Shown here piece by piece: positions 1-10,500 of a stretch of DNA of 64,000 nucleotides. How positions within the stretch are numbered: position 1 is the stretch's first letter; each line of letters opens with the position of its first letter. A program made the position numbers and the translations under genes. The stretch comes from Azospirillum lipoferum (GTDB lineage Bacteria; Pseudomonadota; Alphaproteobacteria; Azospirillales; Azospirillaceae). The DNA lies in contig NZ_JALJXJ010000016.1 of assembly GCF_024170005.1 (NCBI RefSeq), positions 1 to 64,000 on the forward strand, read 5' to 3'. Under the pieces are notes generated by a model. It was not told the DNA's origin. It worked only from the letters and a program-made list of their open reading frames with translations, and did no database searches.

Positions 1-1575
1 CTCCACCGCCACCGTCGAGAGCGTGCTGCCGCCCGAGCCCAGCGTCACCACGTCCAGCCCCGACCCGCCGACCAGCGTCTCCAGCTGCGACACCGCCAGC
101 GTGTTGCCGGAATTGCCCAGGGTGACGAGATCGTTGCCCACGCTGCCGATGATGGTTTCGAACAGTCCGATCTGCATCGGGCCGCCGTCATTCAGCAGCA
201 TCACCACATCGGTGCCGCTGTTGCCGGTCAGCGTCTCGATGTTACGGAGAGCCAGCGTGTTGCCGCCGGAGGCGAAGAAGACGGAATCGTTGCCGGTACC
301 GCCCGTCAGCGTTTCGATGGAGGACACGAACAGCGTGTTGCCGGCGTTCCCCAAAGCGGCGATGTCGGTACCTTGGCCGCCCAGAAGGGTTTCCAACCCC
401 GAAACGGCCACCGTGCCGCCACTCTGCGCCAGCGTGACGACGTCGGTGCCGGCCCCGCCGGTCAGCGTCTCGATGGCACTGACCAGCAGAGTGATGCCTG
501 CCGTCCCGAAGGAGACGACCTCGTTGCCGGCGCTGCCGGTCAGCGTCTCCAGCAGGTCGACCTTCATGGTGGTGCCGTTGCCGGCCAGCGTCACCACATC
601 CGTGCCGGCGCCGCCGGTGAGGGTGTCGATGGCGCCGACCAGCATCGTGGAACCGGCACCCGCCAGCATCAGCACATCCGATCCCTGCTCGCCGACGATC
701 GTTTCGACGGCGGAGACGAACAGCGTGCTTCCGACGGTACCCAGCGTCAGCAGATCGGTGCCCACGGTTCCGGCGATGCTCTCGATCAGGGAGAGGACCA
801 GCGTAGAACCGGCCGTTCCACCCAGCGTGATCACATCGGTGCCGCTTCCGCCCAGCAGGGTCTCCACCGCGGTGACGGTCAGGGTGTTGCCGGCGGTGCC
901 GAGCGACACCGCGTCGATGCGGCTGCTGCCGGTCAGCGATTCCAGCGCAGAAACCAGCAAGGTGCCGCCGGTGGTGCCGAGGGTGACGATGTCGGTGCCG
1001 GCCCCGCCCAGCAGCGTTTCCAACCCGTTGACGAGCAGGGTGCTGCCGAAGCCGCCGACCAGCGAAACCAGATCGACCGCCATGGTGCCGGTGATGGTTT
1101 CGAACAGGCCGACCGCAACGGTGCTGCCGGTGCTGTCCAGCAGCAGGACATCGCTCCCGGCATCGCCGATCAGCGTTTCGACCAACCGCTGCGTCAGGGT
1201 GTTGCCCTGGGTGTTGGCGAACATCACCACATCGATGCCGGTACCGCCGGTCAGCGTCTCGATGCCGGCGGTGTAGACGGTGCTGCCGGCATCCAGGAGC
1301 GTCACCACATCGGTGCCGACGCCGCCCAGAAGCGTCTCCACGCCGCTCACCAGCAGCGTTCCGCCGGCCGTGCCCAGCGTGATCGAATCCTTGCCGGTGC
1401 TACCCAGAAGCGTTTCCACATTGGACAGCAGCAGCGTCGTGCCCGTGGTCACGCCGATGCTGATGACGTCCGTGCCGTCGGACGCGATCAGGGTCTCCAG
1501 CGCAGAGATCTCGACCGTGTTCCCAGGTGTCCCCAACGTGATGACATCGGTGCCGGCGTTGCCGAGGATGGTGCT
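1..1575 (-). repeat. C-terminal block of 26-residue RTX-like repeats, continuing past the window
   Basis: The same 78-bp period seen at the other end of the gene resumes after the beta-sandwich segment and runs off position 1. About 20 units are visible. The typical core on the minus strand is GGAGTDVVMLAS or a close variant. Confidence 0.8.
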
Positions 1576-4500
1576 GTACTGGGCCAGCGTGATCGTCGTG
1601 CCGCCGGTGCTGGCGACCGGATAGACCAGTGACAGCGCGTTGGCATTGTTTACGGCTGAATAGGTCAGGACCGCGTTGTTGGCGTTGGTGTCGCGGATCG
1701 TGCTGGTGTTCAGCGTCAGGCCGTTGGCGACGGCTGTCACGCCGTCCGCATCCACGTCCCCAGGCTGTACCGTATAGCTGTAGGTTGCGTACGACCCGAA
1801 AGTTTCCACGAAGGTGGCTTGGCGCGTGGTGCTCCCAACGGTCAGGGCCAGGGTGGAATCCGTCCCGGTGTAGACGACGATGTCGCTGAAGGTGACCTCG
1901 ACCGTGATCTCGGTCCCCAGCGCATATGGCCCGTCGCTGATGACGACGCTGGTCACCGTCGGCGGTGTGCCGCTGATGGTGACCACCAGCGCCGCCGAAG
2001 CGACGGAGGTGTTGCCGACGCTGTTGATCTGCGTGGCGGTCAACGTATGGTCGCCGTCCGCCAACGACGCTCCCGCGGTTATGGTCCACAACCCGTTGGC
2101 GTCCGCAGTGGCGGTGCCCAACGCGGTCGTAGCGTCATACAGAACCACGGTGGCGCTGGCACCGGCCGTACCGACCAACGCCGGCTGCCTCACACCGGTG
2201 ATCCGGTCGGTGTTGCTCAGACCGCTGTCGGAGTCCGGGGTCAGCGCCAGACCGGTCGGTGCGCCGGGTGCGGTGGTGTCGATGGTGACGGTCAGGCCGG
2301 CCGACGCCGTGGAGCTGTTGCCCGCCACATCCACCGCAATCGCAGTCAGGGTGTGCCCGCCGCTGCCGAGCGTGGCGCTGGTGATCGACCAGACGCCGCT
2401 GCCGTTCGCCGTACCGGTGCCGGCGATGGCCGTCCCGTCATAGAGCGTGACGACGCTGTTGGCCTCCGCCGTGCCGGTCACCGTCGGGACGGTGACACTG
2501 GTGATGCGGTCGCTGGCGCTCGACCCGCTGTCCGACCCGGCGGCCAGGACCAGACCTGTCGGGGCCGCGGTCGTGCTGTCGATGGTGACGGTCAGGCCGG
2601 CCGACGCCGTGGAGCTGTTCCCGGCAACATCCACTGCGGTCGCCGTCAGCGTGTGGTCGCCGCTGCCAAGCGTGGCACTGGTGATCGACCAGACGCCGCT
2701 GCCGTTGGCCGTGCCGGTCCCGGCGATGGCCGTACCATCGTACAGCGTGACGACGCTGTTGGCCTCCGCCGTGCCGGTCACCGTCGGGGCAGTAACATTG
2801 GTGATGCGGTCGCTGGCGCTCGACCCGCTGTCCGAGCCGGCAGCCAGAGCGAGCCCGGTCGGGGCCGCGGTCGTGGTGTCGATGGTGACGGTCAGACCGG
2901 TGGAAGCCGTGGAGGTGTTGCCCGCCAGATCCACCGCCATCGCCGTCAGCGTGTGATCGCCGCCGGCCAGGGTGGCACTGGTGATCGACCAGACGCCGCT
3001 GCCGTTCGCCGTACCGGTGCCCGCAACGGCCGTGCCGTCATAGAGCGTGACGACGCTGTTGGCCTCCGCCGTGCCGGTCACCGTCGGTGCGGTCACATTG
3101 GTGGTGCGGTCGCTGGCGCTCGACCCGCTGTCCGAGCCGGCGGCCAGGACCAGACCGGTCGGCGCCGCGGTCGTGCTGTCGATGGTAACGGTCAGGCCAG
3201 TGGAAGCCGTGGAGGTGTTCCCGGCAACATCGACCGTAGTCGCGGTCAGCGTATGCCCGCCGCTGCCGAGCGTGGCGCTGGTGATCGACCAGACGCCGCT
3301 GCCGTTGGCCGTGCCGGTGCCGGCGACAGCCGTACCGTCATAGAGCGTGACGACGCTGTTGGCCTCCGCCGTGCCGGTCACCGTCGGTGCGGTCACATTG
3401 GTGATGCGGTCGCTGGCACTCGACCCGCTGTCCGAACCGGCAGCCAGCGCCAAGCCGGTCGGCACCGCGGTCGTCGTATCGATGGTGACGGTCAAGCCTG
3501 TGGAGGCGGTAGAGGTGTTCCCGGCAACATCGACCGCGGTCGCGGTCAGCGTATGCCCGCCGGTGCTCAGAGTGGAACTGACGATCGACCAGACGCCGCT
3601 GCCATCGGCGGTGCCGGCGCCGACAACCAAAGTTCCGTCATAGAGGGTGACGACACTGTTGGCCTCCGCCGTGCCGGTGACGGTCGGGGTGACGATGTTG
3701 GTGATGCCGTCGCTGCTGTTCGACCCGCTGTCCGAGCCGGCAGCCAGCGCCAGACCGGTCGGCGCCGCGGTCGTGCTGTCGATGGTGACGGTCAGACCGG
3801 TGGAAGCCGTGGAGGTGTTGCCCGCCGCATCCAGCGCGGTGGCGGTCAGGGTGTGATCGCCGCCGGCCAGAGTGGCGCTGGTGATCGACCAGACGCCGCT
3901 GGCGCTGGCCGTGCCGGTCCCGGCGACGGCCGTGCCGTCGTACAGCGTGACGACGCTGTTGGCCTCCGCCGTGCCGGTCACCGTCGGGGCGACGACGTTG
4001 GTGATGCGGTCGCTGGCGCTCGACCCGCTGTCCGAGCCGGCAGCCAGGGCAAGACCGGTCGGGACACCCGGTGCGGTGGTGTCGATGGTGACGGTCAGAC
4101 CGGTGGAAGCCGTGGAGCTGTTGCCCGCCGCATCCACCGCGACCGCGCTCAGCGTATGAGCGCCGCTGCCGAGCGTGGCGCTGGTGATCGACCACACGCC
4201 GCTGCCGTTGGCGGTGCCGGTCCCGGCGACGGCCGTCCCGTCATAGAGGGTGATGACGCTGTTGGCTTCCGCCGTGCCGGTGACGGTCGGGGCGGCGACG
4301 TTGGTCAGGCGGTCGCTGTTGCTCGACCCGCTGTCCGAGCCGGTGGCCAGCGCCAGGGCGTCCGGCGCACCCGGTGCGGTGACATCGATGGTGATCGTCA
4401 GCCCGGTGAATGCCTGCGACGTATTGCCCGCCGGATCGATTGCCAAAGCCGACAGGCTATGGGAGCCGTCGCCACGGGCGGAAGCCGTGACGGTCCACGC

Positions 4501-7500
4501 TCCCCCCGAATCGGCCGTGGCCTGACCGATCAGGCTGGTTCCTTCATAGAGCAGGACCGTGCTTCCGGCCTCCGCCGTGCCGGTCACGGTCGGCGCCACC
4601 ACGTTGGTGATGCCATCCCCCGACGTTCCGCTGTCGGAGGCCGCCGCCAGGGCAACTCCGGAGGGAGTGGCGGAAGTGGTGTCGATGGTCAGAACCAGTG
4701 CGGAAGACGCTTGGCTGGTGCTGCCGGCCGCGTTGATCGTGCGCGCGGTCAGGGTGTGCGCGCCGTCCGGCAGCGTACCGGTGGTGACCGACCACAAGCC
4801 GGACGCATCCGCCGTCACCGTGCCGAGGGCGGTGCTTCCGTCGAAGAGCGTGACGATGCCGTTGGCTTGCGCGGTGCCGGACAGCGTCGGCGTGGTGACG
4901 CGCGTGATCCCGTCACCCGCCACGCCGCTGTCGGACGCCACCGCCAGCACCGGGGTCGACGGGGTGGTGGGCACCGACGCATCGATGGTGACCGTCAGCG
5001 AGGAGGAGGAGCCGAGGAGCGTGCCGCCCGACACCGCGGTTGCATAGAGATTATGCGCACCGCTGGACAGCGTCGTCGTGGTCACCGACCATGCTCCCAC
5101 GGAATCCGCAGTGGCGGATCCGACCAGCGTGCCGCTTTCGTAGATCGAGACCGTGCTGCCCGCCTCGGCTGTGCCGGTGAGCGTCGGCGTCACCACATTG
5201 GTGAGGCGGTCGCCCACGGTGCCGCTGTCGGATCCCGAGTCCAGCTGCGGCGTGGAGGGAGCGCCCTGCAGCGGATTGCCGATGGTGATAATCAGATTGC
5301 CGGACACGGTGCTGGTGTTGCCGGCGAGATCGACGCTCCGCGCGGTGAGGGTATGGGCTCCCACCCCCAACTCCGACGAGGCGATCGACCAGTTGCCGGC
5401 GCCATTGACGGTCGTGGTGCCGAGCAGGTTGCTGCCGTCGAACAGCGACAGCACCGAGTCCGCCTCGGCCGTGCCGGTGATCGTCGGCGTCCGCACTGTC
5501 GTGGTGTTGTCCCCCGGCGTGTCGCTGTCGGACGCCGGGTCCAGCGTCAGGCCGGTGGGCGCGGTCGGCGCCGTCGCATCCACCGTCACCATCAGCGCCG
5601 TGGAGGCCGTGGAGGTGTTGCCGGCCACGTCGACCGCCTGAGCCGTCAGGGTATGGACGCCGTCCGCCAGGGAGGGGCTGGTGAGCGACCACAGGCCTGC
5701 GGCATCCACCGTCACCGTGCCGACGGCGGTGGCGCCGTCATACAGCGTCACCACACTGTTCGCCTCGGCCGTTCCGTTGACCGTGGGGGTGGTGACCTTC
5801 GTGTTGCGGTCGCTGTCGCTCGCCCCGCTGTCCGAGCCGAGCGCCAACGCCAGACCGCCGGGCGTGGCCGATGTCGTGTCGATGGTGATCGCGAGACCGG
5901 TGGATGCCGTGGACGTGTTCCCGGCCAGATCCACCGCAATCGCGCTCAGCGTGTGCCCGCCGTTGCTCAAGGTGGAACTGACGATCGACCAGACGCCGCT
6001 GCCGTTGGCCGTGCCGGTGCCGGCAATGGCCGTACCGTCGTACAGCGTGACGACGCTGTTGGCCTCCGCAGTGCCGGTCACCGTCGGGGTGACGATGTTG
6101 GTGGTGCCGTCGCTGGCGCTCGACCCGCTGTCCGAGCCGGCGGCCAGGGCAAGACCGGTCGGGGCGCCGGGCGCGGTGGTGTCAATGGTGACGGTCAAGC
6201 TGCCGGAGGCGGTGGAACTGTTCCCGGCCAGATCCACCGCACGGGCGGTCAGCGTGTGGCCGCCGCTGCCGAGTGCGGCGCTGGTGATCGACCAGACGCC
6301 GCTGCCATTGGCGGTTCCGGCGCCGACGACGACCGTGCCGTCATAGAGGGTGACGACGCTGTTGGCCTCCGCCGTGCCGGTCACCGTCGGGGTGATGACA
6401 TTGGTGATGCCGTCGCTGCTGCCCGACCCGGTATCCGAGCCGGCGGCCAACGCCAGACCTGTCGGGGCCGCAATCGTGCTGTCGATGGTGACCGTCAGGC
6501 CGGTGGAGGCCGTGGAGGTATTGCCCGCCACATCCACTGCGGTCGCCGTCAGCGTGTGATCGCCGCTGCTCAGCGTGGTGCTGGTGATGCTCCAGCTTCC
6601 GCTGGCGGTGGCCGTGCCGGCGCCGACGGCCGTGCCGTTGTCGTAGAGGGTGACGACCGAATTCGCTTCGGCAGCACCGGTAACGGTGGGTGCGACGACC
6701 TTGGTGATACGGTCCGTGCTGCTCGATCCGCTGTCCGACCCGGCGGCCAGCGCCAGGTCCGTCGGGGCCGCGGTCGTGCTGTCGATGGTAACGGTCAGCG
6801 CGGCGGAGGCGGTGGAGCTGTTCCCCGCCGCGTCCACCGCCCTTGCGGTCAGCGTGTGGGCGCCGCTGCTCAGCGTGGCACTGGTGATCGACCAGACACC
6901 GCTGCCGTTGGCCGTGCCGGTGCCGGCGACGGCCGTGCCGTCGTACAGCGTGACGACGCTGCTGGCCTCCGCCGTGCCGGTCACCGTCGGGGCGACGATG
7001 TTGGTGATGCGGTCGCTGGCGCTCGACCCGCTGTCCGAGCCGGCAGCCAGGGCAAGACCGGTCGGGACACCCGGTGCGGTGGTGTCGATGGTGACGGTCA
7101 GACCGGTGGAAGCCGTGGAGCTGTTGCCCGCCACATCCACCGCAATCGCGGTCAGGGTGTGCCCGCCGCTGCCGAGCGTGGCGCTGGTGATCGACCAGAC
7201 GCCGCTGCCGTTGGCCGTACCAGTGCCGGCGACCACAGTCCCGTCATAGAGCGTGACGACGCTGTTGGCCTCCGCCGTGCCGGTCACGGTCGGGGCGACG
7301 ACATTGGTGGTGCCGTCGCTGGCGCTCGACCCGCTGTCCGAGCCGGCGGCCAGGGCAAGACCGGTCGGGGCCGCGGTCGTGCTGTCGATGGTGACGGTCA
7401 GGCCGGTGGAGGCCGTGGAGCTGTTCCCGGCAACATCCACTGCGGTCGCCGTCAGCGTGTGGTCGCCGCTGCCAAGCGTGGCACTGGTGATCGACCAGAC

Positions 7501-10500
7501 GCCGCTGCCGTTGGCCGTGCCGGTGCCCGCAACGGCCGTGCCGTCATAGAGCGTGACGACGCTGTTGGCCTCCGCCGTGCCGGTCACCGTCGGGGCGACG
7601 ACCTTGGTGATGCGGTCGCTGGCGCTCAACCCGCTGTCCGAGCCGGCAGCCAGCGCCAAGCCAGTCGGCGCTGCGGTCGTGCTGTCGATGGTGACGGTCA
7701 GGCCGGCCGACGCCGTGGAGCTGTTGCCGGCCAGATCCACCGCGACCGCGCTCAGCGTATGAGCGCCGCCGGCCAGGGTAGAACTGGTGATCGACCAGAC
7801 GCCGCTGCCGTTGGCCGTGCCGGTGCCGGCGACAGCCGTGCCGTCGTACAGCGTGACGACGCTGTTGGCCTCCGCCGTGCCGGTCACCGTCGGGGCGACG
7901 ATGTTGGTGATGCGGTCGCTGGCGCTCAATCCGCTGTCCGAGCCGGCAGCCAGGGCAAGACCGGTCGGTGCGCCGGGTGCGGTGGTGTCGATGGTGACGG
8001 TCAGGCCGGTGGAAGCCGTGGAGCTGTTGCCCGCCACATCCACCGCAATCGCGGTCAGGGTGTGCCCGCCGCTGCCGAGCGTGGCGCTGGTGATCGACCA
8101 GACGCCGCTGCCGTTGGCCGTACCAGTGCCGGCGACCACAGTCCCGTCATAGAGCGTGACGACGCTGTTGGCCTCCGCCGTGCCGGTCACGGTGGGTGCG
8201 ACGACATTGGTGGTGCCGTCGCTGGCGCTCGACCCGCTGTCCGAGCCGGCGGCCAGGGCAAGACCGGTCGGGGCCGCGGTCGTGCTGTCGATGGTGACGG
8301 TCAGGCCGGCCGACGCCGTGGAGCTGTTCCCGGCAACATCCACTGCGGTCGCCGTCAGCGTGTGGTCGCCGCTGCCAAGCGTGGCACTGGTGATCGACCA
8401 GACGCCGCTGCCGTTGGCGGTGCCGGTGCCCGCAACGGCCGTGCCGTCATAGAGCGTGACGACGCTGTTGGCCTCCGCCGTGCCGGTCACCGTCGGGACG
8501 GTGACCTTGGTGATGCGGTCGCTGGCGCTCGCCCCGCTGTCCGAGCCGGCAGCCAGAGCGAGCCCGGTCGGGGCCGCGATCGTGCTGTCGATGGTGACGG
8601 TCAATGCCGTGGACGAGGTGGCCGTGTTGCTTGCCGTGGTCACGGCAACCGCGGTCAGGGTGTGCGTCCCCTCGCCCAGCGTACTGGAGATCGCCCAGGT
8701 GCCGTTCGACGACGCCGTGCCGCTGGCCAGCACCGTCCCCCCTTCATACAGGGTGACGACGCTGTCGGCTTCGGCCGCCCCCGTGAAGGTTGGGGTCGTG
8801 ACATTGGTGATGCCGTCGCCGACGGTGCCCCCGTCGGACGCGGCATCGAGGAAGGGTCCGGTCAGGGAGCTTTGGGTCAGCGTGATGCTGTCGCCGGAAA
8901 TCGAGAAATTGCCCGGCGTGTAAAGGCCGTCCAGCGTGATGACGCGGGTGGCCGCACCGGTGGTGCCCGCGGTGTTGATGTAGAGCGTCGTCACCCCTCC
9001 GGAGGAGGAGAGCTGAATCGCCCCGGCAGCGACGGCGGTTCCGTTGCCGTTGGTGACCGGGCCGGTCAGGGTGGCGCCGATGACGCGGAGGACGTCGTCC
9101 TTGCTGAAGCCGTTGACCGCGCCGGTGCCGGCGGCAGTGGAATCGAAGGCGAACACATCCCGGCCGGCGCCGCCGGTCAGCGTTTCGATGCCCGCGGCGA
9201 GGATCGTGTTGCCGGAGGAACCCAGCGTGACCACGTCCACGCCCGCTCCGCCGACCAGGGTTTCCAGCCCGGACACGGCGATGGTGTTGCCGCCGCCGTT
9301 CAATGTGACGAGGTCCACGCCGATGTCGCCGACCAGCGTTTCGATGCCGATGGCCAGCATGGTGCTGCCGGCGCTGCCCAGCGTCACGACGTCGATGCCG
9401 GCGCCGCCGGTCAGCGTCTCCAGCCCGGCCGCCAGGATCGTGGTCCCGCCCGACGACAGCACCACCACATCACGGCCCGTGCTGCCGATCAGGGTTTCGA
9501 CCCCGCTGACCACGATGCTGTTGCCCGCCGTCCCACCAAGCGTGAGCACATCGATGGCGGCGGACCCGACCACCGTCTCGATGGAACCGACCGACAGCGT
9601 TCCACCCGTGGAGCCGAGCACCAGCACGTCGAGGCTGCCACCGCCTGTGACGGTTTCGAGATTGGAAACCGATACGGTGTTGCCCGCCGATCCCTGGAGA
9701 AGGATCGCATCGGTGCCGGCGCCGCCGATCAGCGTTTCGAAACCGACCGCCAGCATGGTGTTGCCGGCGCTGCCCAGCCTCACGATGTCCGTGCCGGTGC
9801 CGCCGAACAGCGTCTCGAGCCACGATGCGAACACCGTGTTGTAGGTTTCCGTCAGGATGATGACGTCGGTACCGCTGTCCAGGCCCTGGATCGTCTCGAC
9901 CAGCGACAGCGTCGTGGTGTTCCCGCCGCCCAGCAGGCCGACCACATCGACGCCCGCGCTACCCGTCAGCGTTTCGATGGCGCTGATGGCGGCGGTGATC
10001 CCGCCGCTGGCCGTCAGCAGATCCCTGCCGGCGCCACCGATGATCGTCTCCAGGCCGCTGACCTGCATCGTGGTGCCGGTGCTGGCCAGCATGACCAGAT
10101 CCAGACCGCTGCCGCCGACGACGGATTCGATGGCGCTCACCTGGATGGTGATACCGCTGGTGTCCGTGCGGATGATATCCAGGTCGTCAGAGCCGGTCAG
10201 CGTCTCGATTCCCGCCACCCACATGTTCTGGCCGGTGGTGAAGCTGTGGGAACTGGTAAACATCGTGACGCGGTCTTGCCCCGCGGAGCCGACGAGCGTC
10301 TCGATGCCGCTGATCTGCACGGTCGAGCCTTCCGGATCGATCAGCGCGAGAAAATCGGCAGGGTTGGCCGGCAGCGATGGATACTGGGCGCCGTACACGG
10401 TTTCGACATGCGAGACCGCCAGCGTCAGGGCCAAACCGAACAGATTGGAGCCTCCGGGCTTCGACGGATCGCTCGTAGCCTGCTCATAGTGGCCAAAATT

